Assembly: GCF_020379485.1 (NCBI RefSeq)
Contig: NC_063439.1
Span: forward strand, 17,388,598-17,452,597
Direction: 5' to 3'
DNA length: 64,000 bases
DNA from: Brassica napus
Lineage: Eukaryota; Streptophyta; Magnoliopsida; Brassicales; Brassicaceae
Part shown: piece by piece, positions 12,324-23,330 of the stretch
How positions within the stretch are numbered: position 1 is the stretch's first letter
Layout: the number at the start of each line of letters is the position of its first letter
The notes under the pieces: model-generated
What the model was told of the DNA's origin: nothing
What the model saw: only the letters and a program-made list of their open reading frames with translations
Database searches by the model: none
Position numbers and translations under genes: made by a program

Positions 12324-13295
12324 ATCGACTCTTCGAGGATTTGCAAAAACGGAAGATTCGAAGAGTTTTTTGGATTAGAAAGTCAGTAAGTGTTTCATCT
12401 GATGTAATTTGTGTAAGGATTTCCAATTTTCCTGCCTGAAATCGATACGATGGGTTTAGGATTTGCTAGTTCCTCACTGGTCTATGTTAATTAGGGTATT
12501 GTGTAAATCGTTCTAATGTTGCAGTGATCTTTTGGTGTAGGGTTTCCTTTTGAAGTGAAGCTTCTTGACTCACCATCGTCCAAGGTAATCAAAAAAAAAA
12601 AAAAAAAAGAAGCTTTTTGTTCTGTTTATATGCATTTCGTTGATAAAGCTGTCTGGTTATTGAAGTGATTTTTGAATGTGATCTTATTAACATAAAGTTG
12701 TATCAAGAATCTGAATCTTTTTTTTTTTTTGGATCATCTCCAGCCTAATTTAGGAACATTCATGGAACCAGTGAGATCAAGTGTTAGAGAGAGATGAACG
12801 TGATGGATATACAACTTGGTAAGTTAAAAGAGTGAGAATCAAGATAGCCCTTGATCTATTTAAAGGCATTTGGCCTCTTGATATGTATTCATTCTCTTTA
12901 TACTTGTTCATTCTCAGTGTAATCTCTCAGTTTCAGTCTCTTGTTTGTATAAACTGTCACGCAACTCCCATGGTTCGTGTTTGAACATGGTTTTGTGTTT
13001 GAACAGATGATAATATCGCTTGCAAATCATGAGATGCATTGGTTAGAGGACAAAAGTCACTGGCCTTCCTTTTGGCTGTCTACTGCTGCTAACTTTCGAG
13101 GTAAATTCCTTGTCTATTAAATTAGCTTCACGTTTGTTGATTTTTTGTCTTCAGAGGATGGAATCGAATGAGAACAAAGTCGAATGTATATGTTCAGTTC
13201 TCTTCGATAATGATGTCTTAGGATTTTGAAACCCAAAAAGGTCATAGGCAACCACTAATCTTATAGTGTGTTTGTATCAGAGATTCTTGGTTTGG

Positions 13296-13916
13296 TACAT
13301 TGTTGCCTCGGAAACTAGACCCATAAGGAATCTTGGTTGGTAGTGCGTGTCTAAAGAGGGACATTATGGGATGGATAATAAGAGTCTTAAGAAAAAGACT
13401 ATATGGGATCTGTTTTTGATTAGGTGGAGGATAACGAGGGTTAAGAAGTCTTTGTAATAAAGATTATGAATCTCAAACAGATCCCGTATAATCTTGTTTC
13501 AGTACATTGTTGCCTCAGAAACTAGACCCATAAGGAATCTTGGTTGGTAGTGCATGTCTAAAGAGGGATATTATGGGATGAATAATAAGAGTCTTAAGAA
13601 AAAGTCTATATGAGATCTGTTTTTGATTAGGTGGAGGATAACGAGGGTTAAGAAGTCTTTGTAATAAAGATTATGAATCTCAAACAGATCCCGTATAATC
13701 TTGTTTCAGTACATTGTTGCCTCAGAAACTAGACCCATAAGGAATCTTGGTTGGTAGTGCATGTCTAAAGAGGGACATTATGGGATGGATAATAAGAGTC
13801 TTAAGAAAAAGACTATATGGGATCTGTTTTTGATTAGGTGGAGGATAACGAGGGTTAAGAAGTCTTTGTAATAAAGATTATGAATCTCAAACAGATCCCG
13901 TATAATCATGCTTACA
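13296..13916 (+). repeat. Three tandem copies of a 207-bp unit
   Basis: Starts at 13296, 13503 and 13710 (TACATTGTTGCCTC), exactly 207 bp apart, with only a few substitutions between copies. Each contains a foldback of about 100 nt. Low divergence shows recent amplification or homogenisation, unlike the older array to the right. Confidence 0.92.
13395..13909 (+). other. Three miRNA-precursor-like foldbacks, one per 207-bp repeat
   Basis: Each ~101-nt foldback has 27-nt arms: 13395-13421 with 13469-13495, 13602-13628 with 13676-13702, and 13809-13835 with 13883-13909. The core ATGGGATCTGTTT pairs with AAACAGATCCCGT, including one G-U. Loops are ~47 nt. Size and near-perfect arms fit a plant miRNA or siRNA precursor, but no mature sequence is known to me. 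A fourth, diverged copy is at 15281-15390. Confidence 0.5.
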
Positions 13917-15522
13917 AGTCTTTAGGCAAAAAAGACTCTATGGGAATGGAAAAAGATATGACCAACGGCTTAGAAACAAAGTCCTTAGATGGTAAAAGCG
14001 ACTAAGGGCTTAATAAGACTTGTTGGATGGGGAAAAAAAGACCAACTTTTCAAATAAGTCTTAAGACAAAGACTGAAATAAAAAGCCAGAATCCTTGTTT
14101 TCGCTACCCATGGCTTACAAAAAGATGTCTAGACAAAGATCACATGTGCCTGTTTTTAGACACCTAAGGACTAATGGCTGAAACAATACATGTTGGATGG
14201 AATAAAAGTACAAAAACGGCTTAAAGAAGTCTAGAAGGCTTACAAATCTCTAGAAAATGACCAGATTGGTCGATACTGGATGGAAACAATATTAACCAGC
14301 AGCTTATTTTTGCTACCCACGGCTTACAAAAAGGTGTCTAGACAAAGACCATATGTGTCTGTTTTTAGACCCCTAAGGACTGATGGCTAAAACAATACAT
14401 GTTGGATGGGGAAAAAGTACAAACGGCTTAAAGAAGTCTAGAAGGCTTACAAATCTCTAGACAAATACCAGATTGGTCAATGCTGGATGGAAACAATTAC
14501 CAGCAGCTTAAAAGAAAGTACTTAGATGGAAAGACGGCTAATGACATAATTTTAATTCTTGGTGGATGGGGAAAAGACCAACAACATCTCAAATAAATCT
14601 TAAGACAAAGACTGAAATGAAAAGCCACATTCCTCATTTTTGCTACCCACGGCTTACAAAAGGTGACTAGACAAAGGTGTGTCTGTTTATAGACATGCTA
14701 GATGGGAAAGCCACCAGTCGCTTAGTAAAAAGCCCTTACTTCTTAGATGAAAAATGACTAATGGCTGAAACAATACTTGTCGGATGGAAAAAACGTACAA
14801 AAGGCTAAAGAAGTGTAGACGGCTTAAAAATCTCTAGGCAAAGACAAAGCTTAGACAAAGACCAGATTGGTGATAGACATGCTGGATGGAAACAATGACC
14901 AACAGCTTAGAAGAAAGTCTGTAGATGGTAAAATGGCTAATGACATAATTATAACACTTTTTGGATGGGGAAAATACCAACATCTCAAATAAGTCTTAAG
15001 ACAAAGACTGAAATGAAAAGCCACATTCCTAACTTTTGCTACCCACGACTTATACAAGGGGCTTAGACAAAGACATAAGTCCTCTAGAAAAGACCAGATG
15101 AATCAGGTTTTACACATTAGAAGAAAGTCCTTGAGTGACTAATGACTTAATTTTAACACTTGATGGATGGGAACAAAAATAACAACAAATGGCTTGAAGA
15201 AGTCTAAACGAAAGACAATGAACCAAAAGGCATAAAGAACACCAACGACTGACAAAGTCTTAAATAAGGAGTCTTAAGACAAGACTATATAGGATCTGTT
15301 ATTGATTATTTGGATGGAGTGGAGGATAACAAGGATTAATAAAGCCTTTAAGTAAAGACTATGAATCTGAAACAGATCCCGTATAGTCATGCTTACAAGT
15401 TCGTAGATGGAAAAAACGACTAAGGGATAGAAGCAGACTTGTTGGATGGAAAAAAAACGAACAACATGTCAATTAAGTCTTTAAGACAAAGACTGAAATG
15501 AAAAGCCAGATTCCTTACTTTT
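13917..15522 (+). repeat. Left part of a diverged hairpin-repeat array
   Basis: Degenerate units recur every ~40-110 bp. The consensus is roughly TTGTTGGATGGAAAAA, then CGACCAACAGCTTAAAGAAG, then TCTTAAGACAAAGAC. Related sub-motifs GCTACCCACGGCTTACAAAA and GTCTAGACAAAGAC also recur. The array was continuous with 20325-23330 before copia-II inserted: the interrupted motif TTCCTTACTTTTTGCTACCC is split exactly at the target site. Confidence 0.8.
15281..15390 (+). other. Diverged fourth foldback related to the 207-bp repeats
   Basis: Arms 15281-15307 and 15364-15390. It keeps the GGATCTGTT / AACAGATCC core. A C-A mismatch present in copies 1-3 near the base of the stem is replaced here by a C-G pair, because the 3' arm reads GTATAGTC instead of GTATAATC. 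Confidence 0.45.
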
Positions 15523-15906
15523 TGTTGGGTTTCCCTCCTTAAGCCCAAAACTAATCAAATCATAATCAAGCCTTAGCCCAAGAAGAAGAAGTATCTAGAG
15601 GAAGAAGAAGAGTGTGGAAGAAGAAGTGTGTAGAAGATGGAGAAGTCTCTAGAATTAGCTTGTAGTTACTCTTCCACTAGTATAAATAGGAGTGTAGAGC
15701 TCACTTGTAAAATCATCCAAGAATCAAGAAAAGTAATAGAAAGAAAACATTTCATAAAGAGTTCAAAAAGTTTCTAAGATATCTCCAAACAAAAGCTTTA
15801 GTAGAAAATCCCTTTCCTAAAAAGAAGAAGGTTATCTCGAACATAAACCGTCTACATTCCATCTTAACCTCTCGAAGAAAATATTATCCGCTAATTTTTC
15901 CCAACA
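15523..15906 (+). repeat. 5' LTR of copia-II
   Basis: Starts TGTTGGGTTTCCC and ends TTTTTCCCAACA. A TATA-like TATAAATAGG lies at about 15681-15690. Matches 19936-20319 throughout by eye. Confidence 0.95.
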
Positions 15907-15908
15907 GC

Positions 15909-15920
15909 TGGTATCAGAGC
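15909..15920 (+). other. Primer-binding site of copia-II
   Basis: TGGTATCAGAGC, the classic plant initiator tRNA-Met primer site, two bases after the LTR. Confidence 0.93.
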
Positions 15921-15951
15921 CAAGTTACCGGTTATCTTTGAAGAAGTGAAG

Positions 15952-18900
15952 ATGGAGGCCACCGTTACCTTTGAAGGTGATATGTTCAAGCTCACGACGG
16001 ACAACTTCTCTTATTGGAAACCGATGATGGAAGATCACCTTTATTGCAAAGATTTGCATGAGCCCATCATCATGAAGGATAAGCCGGAAGGAAAGGATGA
16101 TAAAGCATGGGAGATTCTTAATAGAAAAGCGGTTGCCGTAATACGCAAGTATGTCGACCGATCTCTCTTTGAACATGTCTCTACCTACACAAATGCTTTT
16201 GAATTATGGACAAAACTTGAATCCATGATTCAAAAGAAAACACCTCGAAACAAAGCTCTTCTTGTTCGACGGTTGGTAAAGTTAGAGTACAAGGATGGCC
16301 AGAGCATGATGGAGCACTTGAACAATTTCAAGGGGATCGTAAATCAACTTAACAAAGTTGATATGAAGGTTGAAGACGAAATGCAAGCCCTTTTACTCCT
16401 TAGTTCACTACCGGAGAGTTGGGACACACTAGTTGTCACTCTAAGCAATTCAGCACCGGAGGGAAAGCTTACCATGGACACCGTCACTGATAGCCTTCTA
16501 AATGAAGAAGTTCGCAGGAAGGAGCGAGGTTCGAGCTCTTATTCAGAAGCTAACATTGTTGATAGACGGGGTAGAGAAGAGACTCGTGGTCACAACAGAA
16601 GCAGAGGACGAGACCAATCTCGAGGAAGATCCAAGTCACGTCCAAGAGTTACCTGCTATTATTGCGGCAAGCCGGGTCACATGAAGTCGGAATGTCGGTT
16701 TTTCAAGAAAGACAAACAAACCGGTAATATCAAACCAGACCGGTTCAATCCTACAAAGAAGCATGAAGACAAGACTACCACCATTGTGGAAGACCAGAGC
16801 GAAGAATTATATCTCATTGGAGAATGTAATCTTAGCTCTGATGATAGTTCATGGATCGTTGATTCTGGTGCTTCTTTTCACGTCACCCCTCATGGAAGCT
16901 TCTTCACAACCTACCAAAGTGGTGACTTTGGTAATGTTCAAATGGGAAATCAAGGAAGAAGCAAGATCGTTGGAAAGGGGGATGTTATTCTTACATCAAA
17001 CACAGGATGTAAGATAGTTCTCAAGGATGTAAGGCATGTTCCCGACATTCGACTCAATCTCATATCAACCGGGAAGCTTGATGATGCCGGTTTCGATAGC
17101 CACTTTGGCAGTGGCAAATGGAAGCTAACCAAAGGAAGTTTGATCATGGCTCGAGGAAGTAAAGAAGGCTCATTATATGTGACTCAAGCCAAGCTTTGCA
17201 AGGAAGAAGTAAATGTCGCAAGTGATGACATGGATATATGGCACCGAAGACTCGGGCATATAAGTGAGAAAGGTTTAAACATACTTTCTCGCAAGAAACT
17301 TCTTCCCGATATGAAAGGTCTCTCTCTCTCACCATGTCATGATTGCTTAGCCGGAAAACAACATAGAGTCGCTTTCCGAAGATCGTCTACGCCTATGAGA
17401 AGAAAGCATATTCTTGATCTTGTGCATACTGACGTATGTTCCATGTCCGAGAAATCCAATGGAGGTGCATCATATTTCGTCACCTTTATTGATGACCATT
17501 CAAGAAAGGTGTGGATACATCTTTTGAAAACAAAAGATCAAGTTCTCGATGCTTTCAAGGAGTTTGTAGCCCAAGCAGAACGAAGTACGGGTCAAAAACT
17601 CAAGTGTGTTCGATCTGACAATGGTGGAGAGTATCGAGGTCCCTTTGAAGCGTTTTGCAAAGCTCATGGAATCAGAATGGAGAAGACACCACCAAAGACG
17701 CCGCAACTGAATGGGCTAGCTGAAAGAATGAATCGAACGATCACAGAAAGAGTTCGGTGCATGCTCTCTCACGCTAAACTACCCAAGCCATTTTGGGGAG
17801 AAGCCATAAAGACTGCAGTGGACGTCATAAATCTCACACCATCAGTTCCTTTGGAAGGCGATGTCCCGGAGGAAGTTTGGTCGGGTAAGAAGGTTTCTTA
17901 CAACCATTTAAAGGTGTTCGGTTGCAGAGCGTTCGTCCATATACCTAAGGATGAACGAGCCAAGCTAGACTCCAAGACTAAAGAGTGCATCTATCTTGGG
18001 TCACCTAGAGATGATTTCGGCTATCGGCTTTGGGATCCGGTTAACAGAAAAGTTATCCGGAGCAGAGATGTTGTTTTCTTCGAAGATCAAACAATCGAAG
18101 ACATCAACAAATTAAAGAAACCAAAGCTAAGGGTTGTAAGGAATGAAGATTCTTATAAGCCCCAAGATCATGAACAAGTGATTGGAGATGACGGCGAAGG
18201 GGATCCCATCATGGATCCGAATGGTGATGAAGGTGAAGAAGAAGATCAAGTGGAGCCAGAGGAAGAACATGAGCCAAGAAGGTCTGGAAGAGAGACAAGA
18301 CCATCTGTAAAATACTATCGAGATGAGTACGTCAATCTTACAGATGAGGGGGAGCCTCAAAGCTATGAAGAGGCCATAGGAGACACTCATAAAGATGAGT
18401 GGGTTGAAGCCATGCAAGATGAAATGCAATCCTTGCATGATAATCACACTTACGAGCTGGTGAAGCTACCAAAAGGAAAGAGAGCCTTGAAGAACAAGTG
18501 GGTGTACAGGTTGAAGTATGAGGAGAGAAGCTCAAATCCAAGATACAAAGCCCGATTGGTTGTGAAAGGATTCAACCAGAAGAAAGGCATAGATTTTGAA
18601 GAAATATTCTCTCCAGTAGTGAAGATGTCCTCTATCCGAGTGGTTCTTGGTCTAGCAGCAGTTCTAGACTTGGAGATTGAACAACTCGATGTCAAGACGG
18701 CCTTTCTACACGGTGAACTCGAGGAGGAGATCTATATGGAGCAACCTGAAGGATTCAAGGTTCCAGGAAAAGAAGACTTGGTGTGCCGATTAAAGAAGAG
18801 TCTTTACGGCCTCAAGCAAGCCCCAAGACAATGGTACAAGAAGTTTGACTCCTTCATGGTGGACCACAACTTCAAGAAAACCAAGAATGATCATTGCGTT

Positions 18901-19917
18901 TTCATAAAGAAGTATGAAAGCGGCGACTTTCTCATATTATTGCTTTATGTTGACGATATGTTAATTGTTGGCCAAGATCGCAACAAGATAGCCGCATTGA
19001 AGAAAGATTTGGGAAGGTGTTTTGCGATGAAAGATCTGGGGCAAGCGAGACAGATTCTTGGAATGAAGATCACTCGGGATAGACCAAAGAAGCTTTTATG
19101 GCTGTCCCAAGAACGATATGTGGAAAGAGTGTTGGAGAGATTCAACATGCACAAAGCAAAGCCGGTGAGCACTCCACTTGGTGGACATTTCAAGCTAAGT
19201 TCAAAGCAAAGTCCAACAAGTGAGAAGGAGAAAGAGGAAATGAAGACTACCCCATATGCATCAGCCGTGGGCAGTCTCATGTATGCTATGGTGTGCACCA
19301 GACCCGACATTGCCTATGCTGTAGGAGTTGTGAGTCGCTTTCTAGCGAATCCAGGAAAGGAGCATTGGAAAGCAGTTAAGTGGATCCTACGCTATCTACG
19401 AGGCACAACGAAGAAGTGTCTATGTTTTGGCAATGGAAAATTGGAGTTGAACGGTTACACCGATGCAGATTGGGCTGGTGATAAAGATTCAAGAAAATCA
19501 ACATCAGGATTTGTAACTACCTTTGCAAGGGGAGCTGTTTCATGGCAGTCAAAGCTACAAAAGTGTGTTGCCTTATCCACCACGGAAGCAGAGTATATCG
19601 CAGCAACGGAAGCGTGCAAGGAGATGCTATGGATGAAGAACTTCTTACATGAATTGGGAGTGGAGCAAGACAAGTACAACTTGTTATGTGACAACCAAAG
19701 TGCTATTCACCTAGCAAAGAATCCAACGTTTCACTCCCGCTCGAAGCACATCGACATTCGGCATCATTGGATCCGAGAAGTTCTTGAAGAGAAGCTCATA
19801 CATCTCAACAAGGTACACACTGACGAAAACTGGTCAGACTTTATGACCAAGATATTACCGATCAAGAAGTTTGAAGATTGCTGCATAGGCACCGGCATGA
19901 CAACGATTTCGGACTAA
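15952..19917 (+). CDS. copia-II gag-pol polyprotein, 1321 aa, uninterrupted
   Basis: The ATG at 15952 is preferred; the frame is also open six bases upstream but starts there with GTG. Domains: gag (UBN2-like, ~1-200), CCHC knuckle CYYCGKPGHMKSEC at 235-248, protease DSGAS at 304-308, integrase HHCC around 430-465, catalytic D494, D556 and E591 (the D-35-E spacing is correct), reverse transcriptase YVDD at 999-1002, and RNase H with CDNQSAI near 1247. Ends TAA-like in GTATGACAACGATTTCGGACTAA. Full length and no stops, so probably functional. The ORF ends 18 bp before the 3' LTR. Confidence 0.97.
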   Translation: MEATVTFEGDMFKLTTDNFSYWKPMMEDHLYCKDLHEPIIMKDKPEGKDDKAWEILNRKAVAVIRKYVDRSLFEHVSTYTNAFELWTKLESMIQKKTPRNKALLVRRLVKLEYKDGQSMMEHLNNFKGIVNQLNKVDMKVEDEMQALLLLSSLPESWDTLVVTLSNSAPEGKLTMDTVTDSLLNEEVRRKERGSSSYSEANIVDRRGREETRGHNRSRGRDQSRGRSKSRPRVTCYYCGKPGHMKSECRFFKKDKQTGNIKPDRFNPTKKHEDKTTTIVEDQSEELYLIGECNLSSDDSSWIVDSGASFHVTPHGSFFTTYQSGDFGNVQMGNQGRSKIVGKGDVILTSNTGCKIVLKDVRHVPDIRLNLISTGKLDDAGFDSHFGSGKWKLTKGSLIMARGSKEGSLYVTQAKLCKEEVNVASDDMDIWHRRLGHISEKGLNILSRKKLLPDMKGLSLSPCHDCLAGKQHRVAFRRSSTPMRRKHILDLVHTDVCSMSEKSNGGASYFVTFIDDHSRKVWIHLLKTKDQVLDAFKEFVAQAERSTGQKLKCVRSDNGGEYRGPFEAFCKAHGIRMEKTPPKTPQLNGLAERMNRTITERVRCMLSHAKLPKPFWGEAIKTAVDVINLTPSVPLEGDVPEEVWSGKKVSYNHLKVFGCRAFVHIPKDERAKLDSKTKECIYLGSPRDDFGYRLWDPVNRKVIRSRDVVFFEDQTIEDINKLKKPKLRVVRNEDSYKPQDHEQVIGDDGEGDPIMDPNGDEGEEEDQVEPEEEHEPRRSGRETRPSVKYYRDEYVNLTDEGEPQSYEEAIGDTHKDEWVEAMQDEMQSLHDNHTYELVKLPKGKRALKNKWVYRLKYEERSSNPRYKARLVVKGFNQKKGIDFEEIFSPVVKMSSIRVVLGLAAVLDLEIEQLDVKTAFLHGELEEEIYMEQPEGFKVPGKEDLVCRLKKSLYGLKQAPRQWYKKFDSFMVDHNFKKTKNDHCVFIKKYESGDFLILLLYVDDMLIVGQDRNKIAALKKDLGRCFAMKDLGQARQILGMKITRDRPKKLLWLSQERYVERVLERFNMHKAKPVSTPLGGHFKLSSKQSPTSEKEKEEMKTTPYASAVGSLMYAMVCTRPDIAYAVGVVSRFLANPGKEHWKAVKWILRYLRGTTKKCLCFGNGKLELNGYTDADWAGDKDSRKSTSGFVTTFARGAVSWQSKLQKCVALSTTEAEYIAATEACKEMLWMKNFLHELGVEQDKYNLLCDNQSAIHLAKNPTFHSRSKHIDIRHHWIREVLEEKLIHLNKVHTDENWSDFMTKILPIKKFEDCCIGTGMTTISD

Positions 19918-19935
19918 GTCGGGAAGGGGGAGATT

Positions 19936-20319
19936 TGTTGGGTTTCCCTCCTTAAGCCCAAAACTAATCAAATCATAATCAAGCCTTAGCCCAAGAAGAA
20001 GAAGTATCTAGAGGAAGAAGAAGAGTGTGGAAGAAGAAGTGTGTAGAAGATGGAGAAGTCTCTAGAATTAGCTTGTAGTTACTCTTCCACTAGTATAAAT
20101 AGGAGTGTAGAGCTCACTTGTAAAATCATCCAAGAATCAAGAAAAGTAATAGAAAGAAAACATTTCATAAAGAGTTCAAAAAGTTTCTAAGATATCTCCA
20201 AACAAAAGCTTTAGTAGAAAATCCCTTTCCTAAAAAGAAGAAGGTTATCTCGAACATAAACCGTCTACATTCCATCTTAACCTCTCGAAGAAAATATTAT
20301 CCGCTAATTTTTCCCAACA
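19936..20319 (+). repeat. 3' LTR of copia-II
   Basis: Same length as the 5' LTR and no difference seen. Preceded by the polypurine tract at about 19920-19933. Confidence 0.95.
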
Positions 20320-20324
20320 CTTTT

Positions 20325-23300
20325 TGCTACCCACGGCTTACAGAAGAAGTCTCTAGACAAAGAACATATGTCTGAGATCGAAAAACGATTGATGTCTGAG
20401 ACAATACTTGTTGAACGGTTCAAAGAAGTCTAAAATGACATACAAAAGTCTCTAGGCCTTTAGACATGATGGAAGGAAAATAGGAGGGATGGCTGAAACA
20501 ATACTTGTTGGATAAAGAAAAGTACAGACAGCTTACAAACGTATCTAGGCAAAAGACAAAACATGCCTAGACAGACATATATCTCTAGACAAAGATCAAA
20601 TGTGTCTGTTTTAGATATGCTGGATGGTAAATACGACCAGCAGCTTAAGCAAAAGACATACAATGAGTTTTACAGCTTGTTGGATGGGGTAAAAAAAACA
20701 ACAGCTTAAGAAAAAGTCTTAAAAAACTACGGACTATGAGTTGGTTTGTAATTTGGTGGATGGAAAGAGTGACCACCACTGTCTGAAAGCAGTCTTAAAA
20801 CAAAAACAACTACAAGTCTTAAGACTGCGCTGATATTAGAAGTCTTTTGATAAAACACTATCAAAGGCTTAAAGAATCATAACACAATGATTCGTTAACA
20901 AGGATTATGATTCCAAAAGAGATTCTTACAGCTAGTGGGATGGAAAAATACGACTAAAGGCTTAAATAAGACATGTTGGCTGGTAAAGAAGAATGACCAA
21001 CACAAAGATGTTTTAAGACAGACTTTTCACTGAGAACTATATGTCTTTGCGATAACCACAAGGCTCAGATAAACTATAAAATGACAATAGTTTTGTACTC
21101 CCGGCTGAAATCCTTAATAAAAATAAAGTACAAACGTCTCTAGACAAAGACAATAGGAGTCGGTTTTTGGACATGTTGGATGGAAAGAGTGAGCAGAGGC
21201 TAAGAAAAGAAAAGTCTTTAGATGGAAAGAAGGACTAATGGTTGAGTTGAGTGAACAAAAAACGATCAACAACTTAAAAAAGTCTTAAAGACAAATATTA
21301 TGAACCACAAGGCTTAAACTATCCATACAGTCGTCAAAGACTGAAATGAAAAAAGACATATGGGTCGGGTATTGGACTTGCTGGATAAGGAAACAACCCA
21401 CGGCTAAGAAAATTCTTTCAACAATGACAATGGCTTCTTGGTTTACAATTTGTTGGTTCGAAAAAAACGACTAACAACTGAAATTAATCAAACTTTGACT
21501 GAAATGAACAATCAGATTCTTTCTCAAACCAATCACGTCTTAGACAAATAGTGTTTGTTGGTTTCTCATTTTCGTGCATGGAAAATGGCCAACAGTCTAA
21601 ATAAGTCACAAGACAATGATTACAAATCGAGAAAACAGATTCTTAAGTAACCATAAGGATCAGAAGCCTTTTGAGAAATACTCGGAGTCGGTTAAGTTTA
21701 TGAGTTGGATGGATGGAAAGACCAACCGTGTCTAATCAATTAAATAAGACTTGTTGGATGAGAAGTGACCAGCAGTTTATAAAAAAGGTCCTTAGATGGG
21801 GAAAAAGACTTGTTGGAAAAGAAAGAAACGACCACCGCTTAAAGAAGTCTTAAGACAAAAACTATGAAGATAAAGACTAAAGAAGAATGACCAATTATCT
21901 AAAATCAGTCTTAACAAAGAGACTCTAAACAAATTAAAGACGATGGTTCGGTATTGGACTTGCTGGATAGAGAAACAATCCACAACCTAGAAAACTCTTT
22001 AGACAAAGACAATGTCATGGTTTACGATTTGTTGGATGGAAAAACGACCAACAGCTGATATAAGTATTTAGTCAAAGACTGAAACGATTTTAAGAAGTCA
22101 TGAGACAAAAAAATATTGACAAAGATCATGAATCGGGAAAACAAATACTTAGGTTATCACATTGCTTAGCAGTTTTTGCACAAAGAATACTATGGATCAC
22201 TTTAGATTTGTTGGACGGGAAAAGCGACCAATACATATGTCTTTTGATTAAATAAGACTTGTTGGATGGGAAAAGCGACTAAAACAGCTTAAAGATATCT
22301 TTTTGACAAAAGAATATATTGTGCTAACCACAAGGCTTAAAGATTTCTTAAACCAATGGTTAAGAAACTCACTGATAGCTGCACAAATTCTTGGAAGTTT
22401 CTAGACAAAGACTTTTTTTTTAGCAACTTCTAGACAAAGACTATGGGTGGGTATTTGACTTGAAGAATGAATGTCACAAGTGGCTGAAAAAGTCACCAAT
22501 AACTTCAAAAAGTCTTGGAAGTGTCTAGACAAACACTATGGCTCTGGTATTCAACTTGAAGGATGATGAATAAGTCAATGATGGCTTGAAGAAGTCTTAA
22601 AACTCTCTGAACAAGGACTATGGGTAATTTGACTTGCTGGATAGAACAACAACCCATAGTTTAGAAATGTCCCACAACTTAGAAAATATTTAGACAAAGA
22701 CAACGTATTGGTTTACGATTTGTTGGATGGAAAAAAACGACCAACAACTAAAATAAGCTTTAAGAAAAAGTTTGAAACGAAAAAGAAAAAACTGATTCCT
22801 TACATTACGTATGATCCACGGCTTACAAAAGTCTCGACACAAAGACAATATGGGTTTAGAAAAAGGTCCTTGATGAAATAGAAAAAGTTCAAACGGCTTC
22901 TTAGACATGCTAAAAGGAAAAAAATTACCAGCTTCTTAGACAAAAGTCCTTCGACGGAATAGAAAAAAACTTGTTGGATGGAAAAGAAAAAACGACCAAT
23001 GACGTAACTTGATGTATGGAAAAAGACCAACTGCTTCACGAGGTAAAGATTCTTGACAAAAAGATTGTGCATCAAGAAATCAGATTCTTAGACTTGTTGG
23101 ATGATAAAACAACTAACGCTTTGTTGTATGGAACATGACTGGCGGCTAATTAAGTCACACGACTAAGATTCTTGAACAAAATTTATGAACCCGAGGCAGA
23201 TTCTTACTTAACCACACGCCTTGGATAAATTCCTACTTAACCACCACTGCTTAAAGGGCTAAAGACAAAAACTACATTCTGATTCGTTGAATGGAAAAAT

Positions 23301-23330
23301 ACGACCACAGCTTCAAACACTACAAATAAT
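20325..23330 (+). repeat. Right part of the diverged hairpin-repeat array
   Basis: Same unit family as 13917-15522. GTTGGATGG or GCTGGATGG occurs at about 20619, 20975, 21704, 21752, 22030, 22261, 22721, 22972 and 23097, usually followed 11-15 nt later by its complement CCAAC or CCAGC. The second element, AGTCTTAAGACAAAGACT-like, is itself self-complementary. The array ends near 23330 before an AT-rich stretch and the predicted acceptor at 23386. No ORF fits. Confidence 0.8.

Larger units (their letters stand above)
15523..20319 (+). mobile_element. Complete, very young Ty1/copia retrotransposon (copia-II)
   Basis: LTRs 15523-15906 and 19936-20319 are both 384 bp and look identical by eye. 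The 5-bp duplication is CTTTT (15518-15522 and 20320-20324). The PBS is TGGTATCAGAGC (15909-15920), complementary to the initiator tRNA-Met 3' end. The purine tract GGGAAGGGGGAGA precedes the 3' LTR. The polyprotein is intact. Identical LTRs plus an open polyprotein indicate a very recent insertion. It splits the hairpin array. Confidence 0.98.

Noticed and set aside
14851..23075. Minus-strand ORFs of 60-90 codons in the array (14851-15057, 20460-20663, 21792-21983, 22690-23075) with recurring CWSFF-like peptides
   Set aside because: They are translations of the repeat unit itself; stops interrupt every frame within a few units and codon context differs between copies.
13917..23330. CRISPR-like array
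   Set aside because: Units are diverged, spacing is irregular (40-110 bp), and the DNA is plant nuclear with introns and LTR elements.
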